A stretch of 20,110 nt of DNA. It comes from a virus. A program made the translations under genes and the position numbers. The stretch's first letter is position 1; each line of letters opens with the position of its first letter. Shown piece by piece: positions 13,675 to 20,110 of this stretch. Below the pieces are notes generated by a model. It did no database searches, had not been told where the DNA came from, and saw only the letters and a program-made list of their open reading frames with translations. The DNA is taken from IMG/VR virus record IMGVR_UViG_3300042691_011931, positions 1-20,110 of that record; one strand, 5' to 3'.

Positions 13675-13884
13675 ATGGAAACATTAAACAATGTAGCTAG
13701 TACTACTAAAACAGCTAGAACAGTATCTAAAGCAGAATTAACAGCAATGGTTGATTCAGGTTCTAAGAAAGAGCAAATTGCAGAATATTATGGTTTAAAT
13801 ATTGCTCAAACAACTAAATTATTAAAATCAGCAGGTTTAAAAATTCGTAAATTTCATCAACCAGCTTTTACATTAGTAGATTAA
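13675..13884 (+). CDS. Small helix-turn-helix protein (69 aa)
   Basis: After a Thr/Ala-rich N-terminus, residues 19-50 (VSKAELTAMVDSG, KKEQIAEYYGL, IAQTTKLLKSAGL) form a likely helix-turn-helix of the resolvase/Homeodomain-like type, where a helix for DNA contact follows a turn at the Gly/Leu. The size suits a phage regulator or DNA-binding accessory protein. The operator is unknown. The gene begins 4 nt after the upstream stop. Confidence 0.65.
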   Translation: METLNNVASTTKTARTVSKAELTAMVDSGSKKEQIAEYYGLNIAQTTKLLKSAGLKIRKFHQPAFTLVD

Positions 13885-13885
13885 T

Positions 13886-13969
13886 ATGGATAACAGTGTA
13901 ATTATAACGTTAATAATTTGTGGTTATTTATTATTAAATAAATTAATAAATCATTATAGTAGTAAATAA
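13886..13969 (+). CDS. Micro-protein with one membrane helix (27 aa)
   Basis: The frame reads MDNSVIITLI, then a hydrophobic continuation CGYLLLNKLI and NHYSSK, with TAA at 13967-13969. It fills the gap between the HTH gene (stop 13884) and the helicase start (13971) with one nucleotide on each side, which supports its reality. Single-span micro-proteins are common in phage genomes and easily missed. No function can be assigned. Confidence 0.5.
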   Translation: MDNSVIITLIICGYLLLNKLINHYSSK

Positions 13970-13970
13970 T

Positions 13971-15065
13971 ATGAATAGAGAGAATATTCAAAATGAGGTT
14001 TTAGTAAAACTATCAACTGTTAATAGAGGTACTGCTGCAGTATCAGGAGGTGTAGGTAAAACCTTAATTGGTTTAAGACACATGGATAATATATTTAATG
14101 CAGAGTTATCTGATAAATTTTTAGTAGTAGCTCCTAAAAAATCAATTTTTCAATCATGGAAAGATGATGCTAAAAAATTTAATTTTGAATACCTCATTAG
14201 ACATATTACTTTTTCTACTTATTTATCTTTACCTAAACAAACACATGATTATCATGCTATATACTTAGATGAATGCCATTCTTTAAAATATAGTCATAAT
14301 TCATGGTTAAGTTTATTTAAAGGTAAAATTATTGGACTTACTGGTACACCACCTATTAATGAGAAATCAGAAAAAGGATTTATGGTAGATAAGTATTGTC
14401 CGGTAATATATTCATATAAAACAGATGAAGCCATTGATCATTCTATATTAAATGATTATAGAATAATAGTTCATTATGTAGAATTGGATAAAACAAAAAA
14501 TATCAAAGTTGTAAAACCTAATGCTACTTGGATGACTTGTGAGTATAATATTTATACTTATTGGACAGGTAGAGTTGATTCTTCTTTCGGTAAATCCAAA
14601 CAAATATCTGCGATACAACGTATGAAAGCCATGCAAGGATTTTTATCCAAAGAATTAAAAGCTCAATCTTTATTAAATAGTATAGGGGAATACAGTAAAT
14701 GTCTTTGTTTTGCTAGTACTCAAGAACAAGCTGCTAGAATATGTCCTGTAACTTATCATTCAAAAAATAAGTTTTCAGGACAAAATTTAGAGATGTTTAA
14801 AGAAGGTAAAATAAATAAACTTTGTGCTGTAGAACAACTTTCAGAAGGTATTAATATACCAAATCTAAAATATGGAATAATTATGCACTCTTACGGCAAT
14901 GAGAGGAAAGCTAGTCAGAAAATATTTAGATTTCTTAGATTAAACCCTAATGATTGTGCTGTTGTACATATTTTTTGTTACAAAGATACTATAGATGAAC
15001 AATGGGTTAAGTCTGCTTTAGATGGATTTAATCAAGATAAAATATCATATACTTATGCAAAATGA
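13971..15065 (+). CDS. Superfamily 2 DNA helicase/ATPase (364 aa)
   Basis: Motif I is SGGVGKT (25-31), motif II YLDECHSL with DECH at 100-103, motif III GLTGTPP (122-128). A C-terminal lobe shows LCFASTQEQA, then EGINIPNLKYGI and SQKIFRFLRL (motif VI, with arginine finger). This arrangement is a compact SF2 helicase of the DEAD/DECH type, 364 residues, found beside phage replication genes. It would unwind or remodel DNA at forks or recombination intermediates. The frame ends TGA at 15063-15065 and overlaps the next ATG at 15058. Confidence 0.9.
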   Translation: MNRENIQNEVLVKLSTVNRGTAAVSGGVGKTLIGLRHMDNIFNAELSDKFLVVAPKKSIFQSWKDDAKKFNFEYLIRHITFSTYLSLPKQTHDYHAIYLDECHSLKYSHNSWLSLFKGKIIGLTGTPPINEKSEKGFMVDKYCPVIYSYKTDEAIDHSILNDYRIIVHYVELDKTKNIKVVKPNATWMTCEYNIYTYWTGRVDSSFGKSKQISAIQRMKAMQGFLSKELKAQSLLNSIGEYSKCLCFASTQEQAARICPVTYHSKNKFSGQNLEMFKEGKINKLCAVEQLSEGINIPNLKYGIIMHSYGNERKASQKIFRFLRLNPNDCAVVHIFCYKDTIDEQWVKSALDGFNQDKISYTYAK

Positions 15066-15654
15066 AATTAATATTAACATAGAAAAACTTTTTGCTAATA
15101 GATTAAAAATTGAAGAGTATTTTATTTTATTTTGTTTAACTACTGAAGATGAAGAACTTCTTGTAAAATATATTACTAATACTGGTAATATTGATACAAA
15201 TGTTTTTCAAAAACTGAGAAATTCTGGTTTTATTATCTTATCAAATGAATCAGATATTACGTTTAATAGTATTTCTATAACAGAAACTACTAAAAACATT
15301 TTTAATATGTCACAAGACACTAGTTTTGAAGTATTGTTTCGTGAATTACTATCGACATATCCTAAAAGTGTTAAACGTATAACTGGTGGTACTAGACCAT
15401 TACATAATGATTTAGCTAGATGTAAAAAACTATATAAATCTACTTTACTAAGTAAGGGTGAATTTTCGTTAAATATAGAATTACATAAAAAAATATTATT
15501 ATGTGTGCAAAAGTATTATAAAGATCATTTGAAAGATAATAAACAAGAGTTTATGCAATTATTAGCTACTTTTTTATCTCAAAGAACTTGGGAACAATAT
15601 CTTGATGATATAATTACAAATAAACCAATAATACAACAAAGTGATGATATTTGA
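15058..15654 (+). CDS. Hypothetical replication-module protein (198 aa)
   Basis: The favoured start is ATG 15058 (MQNEININIE), overlapping the helicase stop by 8 nt; ATG 15022 is also in frame. The protein is helical. The N-terminal half (LKIEEYFILFCLTTEDEELL...FQKLRNSGFI) resembles a winged-helix, and LFRELLSTYPKSVKR begins a second domain. Position between two helicases suggests a helicase loader or primosome adaptor, but no family signature is present. It overlaps the DnaB-type gene by 11 nt. Confidence 0.65.
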   Translation, partial: QNEININIEKLFANRLKIEEYFILFCLTTEDEELLVKYITNTGNIDTNVFQKLRNSGFIILSNESDITFNSISITETTKNIFNMSQDTSFEVLFRELLSTYPKSVKRITGGTRPLHNDLARCKKLYKSTLLSKGEFSLNIELHKKILLCVQKYYKDHLKDNKQEFMQLLATFLSQRTWEQYLDDIITNKPIIQQSDDI

Positions 15655-16747
15655 TAGTATAGAAAGTAAAATTAAAGCTAATTTAGCTAAAAAAGAATCA
15701 GGTGTTGCTACTTCTATCAATTTCCCATTTCCAAGATTATCACAAAGGTTCCCAGGATGGACTAAAGGTTCACATACAATTATTACTGCCAATTCAGGAA
15801 TTGGTAAAACTAAAATATGTAAATTTTTAACAGTCAATTCAATTTATTCTTTTTTAAAAGCAAATCCTTTAATTAAAGTTAAAGTATTTTATTTTGCATT
15901 AGAAGAAAGTAAAGAATCTTTTTGGTTAGATATGATTGCATCAATATTATATACAAATTATGATATACAATTATCACCACATCAAATAATGTCTTTAGGT
16001 AATTATACAATTTCAAAAGAACATTTAGAAGTAATTCAAAGTGTTAAACAAGAAGTTGAAGATATGGAAAGATATATTGAAGTAATAGATAATATATTTA
16101 ATCCTTATGGTATCTATAATCATGTTAGACAATTTTTTAATGATCCTAATTTAGGTTCTTATGAAGTTGTTCAAACAGATAAAGGAGAGATTAAAGGAAA
16201 ATTTATATATAAAGATAGTAATCAATATGTTTTTGTTGTTACTGATCAAATCAATTTATTGAATCCTGACACAACAAGTCCTTATGGAGAACCTCAAAGA
16301 GATACTAGAGAAGCAATGAATTACTTTTCTAAAGAATATTGTCTTAAGCAAATGTGTAAACGCTTAGATTGTACTGTAATAAATATACAACAACAAGCTG
16401 CAGATAAAGAAAGACAAGAGTTTTTTAAAGGAGCTTCTATTGAGAAAAAACTTGAACCTTCATTGGACGGATTAGGTGATAGTAAATTAACACAAAGAGA
16501 TGCTGACTTAATTTTAGGTTTATTTGCTCCTACAAGATTTGAATTAGAATCTTATAGAGGTTATGATATAAATAAACTTAAAGATAAATACAGATGTTTG
16601 ATATTTCTTAAGGATAGACATTTTGGATTAGCAAATAATTATGTACATTTGTATTTTAATGGAGCCATCAATCAAATGAAGGAATTACCAAAAGCAGACG
16701 AAATGTATGACCATATTTACGAATCAATACAAAATGGAGAATTTTAA
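15644..16747 (+). CDS. dnaB: DnaB-type replicative helicase, RecA core (367 aa)
   Basis: The favoured start is ATG 15644. Residues 49-56 (ANSGIGKT) are Walker A, preceded by the typical GWTKGSHTII lead. KVFYFALEES follows Walker A as motif 1a. YVFVVTDQINLL is the Walker B strand, and CTVINIQQQAADKE and FLKDRHFG match the late DnaB motifs. The N-terminal scaffold domain of DnaB is missing, so this is the motor domain alone, as in several phage helicases. It probably unwinds the fork for the polymerase. Its 3' end overlaps the GIY-YIG gene by 14 nt. Confidence 0.85.
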   Translation: MIFDSIESKIKANLAKKESGVATSINFPFPRLSQRFPGWTKGSHTIITANSGIGKTKICKFLTVNSIYSFLKANPLIKVKVFYFALEESKESFWLDMIASILYTNYDIQLSPHQIMSLGNYTISKEHLEVIQSVKQEVEDMERYIEVIDNIFNPYGIYNHVRQFFNDPNLGSYEVVQTDKGEIKGKFIYKDSNQYVFVVTDQINLLNPDTTSPYGEPQRDTREAMNYFSKEYCLKQMCKRLDCTVINIQQQAADKERQEFFKGASIEKKLEPSLDGLGDSKLTQRDADLILGLFAPTRFELESYRGYDINKLKDKYRCLIFLKDRHFGLANNYVHLYFNGAINQMKELPKADEMYDHIYESIQNGEF

Positions 16748-17474
16748 TAGTGTAGGTGTTTACACAATAACTAATGTAATTAATGGTAAAATTTATGTTG
16801 GCAGTACTGTCAATTCTTTTAATAAAAGAAAAAATCAACATTTTTCATTATTAAAACAAAATAAACATACAAATCCTTATTTACAAAATAGTTTTAATAA
16901 ACATGGAGAAAATAATTTTAAATTTGAAATTTTAGAAACTTGCTCAGTTGAATTTTGTTTATCTCAAGAAAAATATTGGATAAATATGTTAAATACTAAA
17001 TCTACATTATACGGATTTAATGTTATTGATCCAATAACAAATAGATTAGGATTTAAATATACTGAAGAAAGTAAATTAAAGATGAAAAATTCAAGATTAG
17101 AATATATTAAAAAACATGGTGTAAATAAACACACTGAAGAATCTAAACTTAAAATATCAAAAATTAAAAAAGGTATCAAAATGAGTAAAGAAGCTTGTTT
17201 AAAAATGTCAGCTAGTAGAAAAGGTAAATTTAATGGTGTAAATAATAATTATTTTGGTAAAAAACATACACCAGAAATATTAGCTAAAATTAAAGCAAAT
17301 AAAGATTATACTAAACAGTATAAAAAAGTTGCAAAATGTACATTGTTAGGTGAGATTATTGAAATTTTTGAATCATGTAAAGCTGCAAAAATTGCAAATA
17401 ACAATATAAGTATAAGTTGTGCTTTAAAATATCCACAAAGAACAAGTGGTGGTTTTAAATGGATTTATATTTAG
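16734..17474 (+). CDS. GIY-YIG homing endonuclease with NUMOD repeats (246 aa)
   Basis: The favoured start is ATG 16734 (MENFNSVGVY). GVYTI and KIYVGS (residues 8-24) are the GIY and YIG elements, KRKNQH supplies the conserved Arg, and LSQEKYWINML the catalytic Glu region. A NUMOD3-like stretch follows (HTEESKLKISKIKKG, KEACLKMSASRKG, KHTPEILAKIKAN), and a C-terminal NUMOD1-like DNA-binding end (LGEIIEIFESCKAAK ... GGFKWIYI). It is free-standing, not inside an intron, and lies 32 nt before the intron-containing Sak4 gene. It ends with TAG, rare here, which fits recent acquisition. Confidence 0.9.
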   Translation: MENFNSVGVYTITNVINGKIYVGSTVNSFNKRKNQHFSLLKQNKHTNPYLQNSFNKHGENNFKFEILETCSVEFCLSQEKYWINMLNTKSTLYGFNVIDPITNRLGFKYTEESKLKMKNSRLEYIKKHGVNKHTEESKLKISKIKKGIKMSKEACLKMSASRKGKFNGVNNNYFGKKHTPEILAKIKANKDYTKQYKKVAKCTLLGEIIEIFESCKAAKIANNNISISCALKYPQRTSGGFKWIYI

Positions 17475-17506
17475 AAGATTATCAAAAGTATTTAAACAAA
17501 TAAAGA

Positions 17507-17752
17507 ATGGGAAGAATTATATTAGCAATTGGTGAACCAGGTACTGGTAAATCAAGAGCAATGTTAAATTTAGACGAAAATACAACTCTATTAATTAAAC
17601 CTAATAGAAAAGAACTACCTTTTAAAGGTGGAGCTGTAAAATATAGTACAGCAAAAGGAAATGTTATTAATTGTTCAACATTTCCAGAATTGAAAACATA
17701 TCTATTAAAAGCAAATGAAGGTTCAAAATTTAAAACTGTGATAGTGGAGGAT
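17507..17752 (+). CDS. Sak4-like RecA-family ATPase, exon 1
   Basis: This exon encodes residues 1-82 and ends at a codon boundary. GEPGTGKS (residues 9-16) is Walker A, and KTVIVED (76-82) is the Walker B strand and acid, after which the intron begins. The exon's last bases GAGGAT pair with GTCCTC at 17788-17793 with the expected T.G at the splice site. The unspliced frame would stop at TAA 17753-17755. Sak4 proteins support single-strand annealing recombination in phages, usually beside an SSB gene, as here. Confidence 0.8.
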
Positions 17753-18025
17753 TAAGAAATATTATTAATAATAAATTAATTGTGTAAGTCCTCATTAAAC
17801 CCTTTTAAAACTGGAAAGCCTTATTTAAGGTAATCAGTTACCAAGCTAGTGAATGGTATAATAGTAGCTAGAAAGGTTCAACGACTAGTAGATAAGTAAC
17901 CTATCTGAATCTACCACGAAATAAGGGCGTCTAAAAATATTAGATGATGAGATAGTCTGAACTGCAAATATAAATAGACTAAATTGCAGAATATAGGGAT
18001 AAAGAGCCTTATAGATAACAAAATG
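17753..18025 (+). ncRNA. Group I intron 1 in the Sak4 gene (no ORF, 273 nt)
   Basis: P1 is GAGGAT (17747-17752) with GTCCTC (17788-17793). ACTGGAAAGCC and AATCAGTTACCAAGC form the P3-P4-P6 core, and P7 is GACTA (17883-17887) with TAGTC (17953-17957). The intron ends in G18025. Removal places TTC ACA CAT directly after GAT, giving VEDFTHF. The short size fits an ORF-less group I intron. A homing enzyme for it might be the nearby GIY-YIG protein, which is inference. Confidence 0.85.
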
Positions 18026-18077
18026 TTCACACATTTTCTCACTAGTAGAGTTATGGCAGATGCTAAAATTACTGGGT
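18026..18077 (+). CDS. Sak4-like ATPase, micro-exon 2 (52 nt)
   Basis: This exon encodes FTHFLTSRVMADAKITG and the first base of the next codon. Read alone it runs only to a TAA after FY. With exon 1 it yields IVEDFTHFLTSRV and with exon 3 ITGFQKWSDL, matching the usual Sak4 layout after Walker B. It is bounded on both sides by group I introns. Its 5' edge (TTC) matches a G-ending intron; its 3' edge is less certain, because the 5' splice pair of intron 2 is not the standard T.G. Confidence 0.75.
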
Positions 18078-18297
18078 TCTACTAAAATTGAAGCTCAGGA
18101 TAAACCTATTTAATTGACTGGAAACTCCTTAGAGTCTTACACACTCCCTACAACAGTGATGATTGTAGTATAGTAAAAGAAGTAAGAATTGGACAATCAG
18201 CAGCCAAGCATCTTTATGAGATGAAGGTTCAACGACTATCGAAACACATATTTTATAAATATGAATGGAGTAGAGTAGATAAATTTTAATTGAAAAT

Positions 18298-18330
18298 TTG
18301 TCGAAAAGGTAGGTTATTATCGTATCTTTG
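18298..18330 (+). promoter_or_regulatory. Flavobacteriia-type promoter inside intron 2
   Basis: TTG (18298-18300), 22 nt, then TATCTTTG (18323-18330) matches the -33/-7 elements described for Bacteroidetes/Flavobacterium promoters (TTG and TAnnTTTG). The HNH ATG is at 18347. This would allow the homing endonuclease to be made from its own transcript instead of from the pre-mRNA. In AT-rich DNA such matches are not rare, but spacing and position are both good. Confidence 0.6.
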
Positions 18331-18346
18331 TAATAAAATAAATAAT

Positions 18347-18916
18347 ATGAGAAAAATTAATGGTAAATTAACAAAAGAATATCGAGCTTGGAAAAATATG
18401 AAAGCTAGATGTTATTCTACATGTAATAAAAATCATGGCAAATATTATGAAAATAATATTCAAGTTTGTGATAGGTGGAAAAATTCTTTTGAAAACTTTT
18501 TACAAGATATGGGAAAAGCTCCTGAAAATCATTCTTTAGATAGAATTGATAATTTAGGTAATTATGAACCTAATAATTGTAAATGGTCAACTGTTAAAGA
18601 ACAAAGTTCTAATAGAAGTGATTTTAATTTAAAATACACTTATAAAGGAGAAACAAAAGTACTTTCTGAATGGGCTGAATTATATAATTTAGACTATAAT
18701 AATTTATATAAAAGAATATTTAGAAGTAATATGAGTTTTGAAGAAGCTATTGTTTATAACAATTTAAAATTAATTTTTTATAAAGGAGAATTTAAAACTG
18801 CTCCAGAGTGGAGTAAATTATTAAACATACCTTTAAATATTATTTATGATAGAAAATCAAGAGGTTGGACATCTGAAAGAATGTTTGAACAACCTGTTAA
18901 TACAAAGAAAAAATAA
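18347..18916 (+). CDS. HNH homing endonuclease encoded in intron 2 (189 aa)
   Basis: The start is ATG 18347 (MRKINGKLTK), not the upstream non-ATG extension. EYRAWKNMKARCY, CDRWKNSFENFLQDMG, then SLDRIDNLGNYEPNNCKW (HNH core, with the DRIDN-N segment) and KEQSSNRS are those of phage intron HNH enzymes. The C-terminal half, YKGETKVLSEWAELY then YKGEFKTAPEWSKLL, is two similar modules that look like DNA-recognition repeats. It would cut intronless Sak4 alleles to drive intron homing. A promoter precedes it. Confidence 0.85.
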   Translation: MRKINGKLTKEYRAWKNMKARCYSTCNKNHGKYYENNIQVCDRWKNSFENFLQDMGKAPENHSLDRIDNLGNYEPNNCKWSTVKEQSSNRSDFNLKYTYKGETKVLSEWAELYNLDYNNLYKRIFRSNMSFEEAIVYNNLKLIFYKGEFKTAPEWSKLLNIPLNIIYDRKSRGWTSERMFEQPVNTKKK

Positions 18917-18960
18917 TAAAAGATATAGTCTGACATATAATGAAAGTTATGTGATATTTG

Positions 18961-19331
18961 TTCAAAAGTGGTCGGATCTTGCTGTAGATGTTTTTCAAGG
19001 ATTAATTAAAATTGAAGAAAAACTAAGAGATGATTTAAATGTAATTGTTATTGGTCATACAGAAAGAAATACAGATGTAAACGGTAATAGTATTATTACT
19101 TTACAAACAGTAGGGAAGTTATTAGATAATCAAATCAAAATACCTTCTTATTTTACTTATGTATTACATACTGATGTAAAAGAAGTGAATGGAAAAATGG
19201 AATATTCATTATTAACAAATAGTGATGGTCTTAGATTAGCTAAATCTCCTGAAGGTTGTTTAGAAAAATTTGAACCAAATGACTATGCTTTAATATTGGA
19301 TAAAATTAACAAATATCAGTTAGGAGAATAA
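18961..19331 (+). CDS. Sak4-like ATPase, exon 3
   Basis: This exon starts with the last two bases of the split F codon, then QKWSDLAVDVF, VIVIGHTERN (next beta strand), and TLQTVGKLLDNQIKIPSYFT, TNSDGLRLAKSPEG: the C-terminal part of Sak4-type ATPases. The ORF in this frame extends back into the intron, but that part is shadow. The three exons total 669 nt, 222 residues, a normal length for the family. The gene is followed by the SSB-like gene 41 nt later. Confidence 0.8.
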
Positions 19332-19372
19332 CAACTCTTAATATTTAAATTAAATTAAAAAAATATATAATT

Positions 19373-19957
19373 ATGTTCGGTTTTGAAAATGCAGAATTAA
19401 CTAAAAATAACTTTAAATCTAGTATCACTCCAGGTATTCATACTGTTAAAATTACAAATGTAACAAATGGTGTTAGTGCTCAAAAACAAGCTCCTTATTT
19501 AGAGTTCACAGTAGAATCTATTGATGGACAATCTGAATTAAAACAACAATACTATTTAAGTACTGTAGTTAATCCAGGTAAAAAAATGTCAGCTTGGGAT
19601 ATTAGTAAAAATGCAATTTTATCTTTAGTTGCTGCGGCAAATAATTTAGATGAAGCTTCTGCTAAATCTAAAATGCCTAATGCTAAATCTGCTGAAGAAT
19701 TAGCTCAAAAAATTGCTTTATTAGTAGTTAATAAAGAAATGAGATTAAAAGTAAATGGTGAAGAAAAGATTTCTCAAAAAGGAGTAAAATATGTAGCTTC
19801 ATCTTTTGGTACTGGTGTATTCTGTGAATCTACTAAAAAAGATCCAACTACTTTACTATTTAATCCTGATAAAAACATTAAAAGATTAGCTATTGATGCT
19901 CCTACAACTACAGATACTTCTGGTATTTCTGAGCCTCAAGCAGATGTTAACTTTTAA
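19373..19957 (+). CDS. SSB-like protein (194 aa)
   Basis: MFGFENAELTKNNFK, then PGIHTVKITNV and APYLEFTVESIDG (an OB-fold-like beta series) and a tail rich in Thr, Asp and Pro (APTTTDTSG) ending ADVNF fit the phage single-strand-binding-like proteins often encoded beside Sak4. It would coat single-stranded DNA during replication and recombination. An N-terminal paralogue begins at 20068. The exact family is inferred from architecture and context. Confidence 0.7.
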   Translation: MFGFENAELTKNNFKSSITPGIHTVKITNVTNGVSAQKQAPYLEFTVESIDGQSELKQQYYLSTVVNPGKKMSAWDISKNAILSLVAAANNLDEASAKSKMPNAKSAEELAQKIALLVVNKEMRLKVNGEEKISQKGVKYVASSFGTGVFCESTKKDPTTLLFNPDKNIKRLAIDAPTTTDTSGISEPQADVNF

Positions 19958-19970
19958 TTAAATAATTAAG

Positions 19971-20050
19971 TAATAATAGGTGGCTAGGAACTATTTGGAA
20001 ACTTATGGAGCATATGCCTAGATAAATGCATCTGTTACAGCCTATTATTA
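19971..20050 (+). ncRNA. Recurrent AGGTG/CAGCCT structured RNA motif, copy at 19971
   Basis: TAATAATAGG (19971-19980) is exactly complementary to CCTATTATTA (20041-20050), with AGGTG and ACAGCCT at the inner edges. CTAGG (19984-19988) can pair with CCTAG (20017-20021) inside. AGATAAAT follows, similar to GAGATAAAA in the copy at 11651. It lies between the SSB-like gene and its following paralogue, ending 17 nt before that ATG. It is the longest copy. Confidence 0.55.
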
Positions 20051-20067
20051 CTTTTTAAAAATAGTTT

Positions 20068-20110
20068 ATGTTCAACTTTGATAATGCAAGTTTACAAATA
20101 ACAAAAGATG
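20068..20110 (+). CDS. Second SSB-like protein, start only (partial)
   Basis: The frame reads MFNFDNASLQITKD to the window end, very similar to MFGFENAELTKNN of the upstream gene. It therefore looks like a tandem paralogue of the SSB-like protein, cut by the window edge. Only 14 residues are visible, so this rests on the shared start and the position. Confidence 0.55.
   Translation, partial: MFNFDNASLQITKD

Larger units (their letters stand above)
18078..18960 (+). ncRNA. Group I intron 2 in the Sak4 gene, with HNH ORF (883 nt)
   Basis: The 5' exon end TGGGT can pair with ACCTA near 18103-18109. GACTGGAAACTCC and AATCAGCAGCCAAGC form the core, matching the MoxR intron. P7 is GACTA (18234-18238) and TAGTC (18926-18930), and the HNH gene lies between the two P7 strands, that is in the P8 region. 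The intron ends in G18960 and exon 3 starts TTCAAAAG. Removing it gives GFQKWSDLAVDVF in frame. The 5' boundary is uncertain by one or two bases. Confidence 0.8.

Noticed and set aside
14448-14636. Reverse-strand ORF inside the SF2 helicase
   Set aside because: It is a shadow; the forward frame has clear helicase motifs.
15574-15837. Reverse-strand ORF over the DnaB-type gene start
   Set aside because: It is a shadow of two well-supported forward genes.
17753-18960. Sak4 gene broken by frameshift or decay
   Set aside because: Group I cores, matching splice pairs and in-frame joining of three exons fit introns far better than decay.
18846-18960. N-terminal part of the ORF covering exon 3
   Set aside because: It overlaps the HNH gene in another frame and lies inside the intron; only the part after 18960 fits Sak4.
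1-20110. CRISPR array, insertion sequence or diversity-generating retroelement
   Set aside because: No regularly spaced repeats, transposase, terminal repeats or reverse transcriptase seen.

Overview
This window looks like part of the genome of a tailed phage infecting a Bacteroidetes/Flavobacteriia host, possibly crAss-like. That is inference from gene content and was not checked against a database. The DNA is strongly AT-rich. All supported genes are on the + strand and tightly packed, with stop/start overlaps such as ATGA and TAATG. Strong Shine-Dalgarno sites are absent. One TATCTTTG promoter with an upstream TTG matches the Flavobacteriia promoter type. TAA and TGA are clearly used as stops, so the standard code applies.

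Layout. (1) 1-2930 is an accessory region. It holds two putative lipoproteins, small membrane or unknown proteins, and several gene-free stretches rich in hairpins and apparent pseudoknots. (2) 2404-4262 is a cluster of structured RNA and tRNA-like genes. A tRNA-Leu(UAG) has a damaged acceptor stem, another tRNA may be Asn, and two more tRNA-like sequences have perfect T-arms but odd bodies. (3) 4298-6448 is a run of small proteins of the kind typical of Bacteroidetes phages, some apparently paralogous. (4) 6513-20110 is the replication and recombination module: family A DNA polymerase with proofreading domain, MoxR-type AAA+ ATPase plus VWA partner, nucleotidyltransferase-like protein, small PrimPol-type protein, SF2 helicase, DnaB-type helicase, Sak4-like RecA-family ATPase, an SSB-like protein, and the start of an apparent second SSB-like copy.

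Mobile layer. The MoxR gene carries one ORF-less group I intron. The Sak4 gene carries two group I introns flanking a 52-nt micro-exon. The second intron holds an HNH homing endonuclease inserted between the two P7 strands, with its own host-like promoter. A free-standing GIY-YIG endonuclease sits just before Sak4. Joining the exons at the proposed sites restores continuous proteins with canonical motif order.

Most unusual signals. A structured RNA motif occurs three times (2620-2694, 11651-11720, 19971-20050): a closing stem with AGGTG on the 5' side and CAGCCT on the 3' side. Two copies lie just upstream of start codons. Also notable are the micro-exon intron pair, the aberrant tRNAs, and a G-rich patch in an otherwise AT-rich gene.

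The replication genes form one probable transcription unit. Polymerase, primase-like protein, helicases and SSB would copy the genome. Sak4 with SSB would support single-strand annealing or recombination. The MoxR/VWA pair probably remodels a protein complex whose target cannot be read from the sequence.
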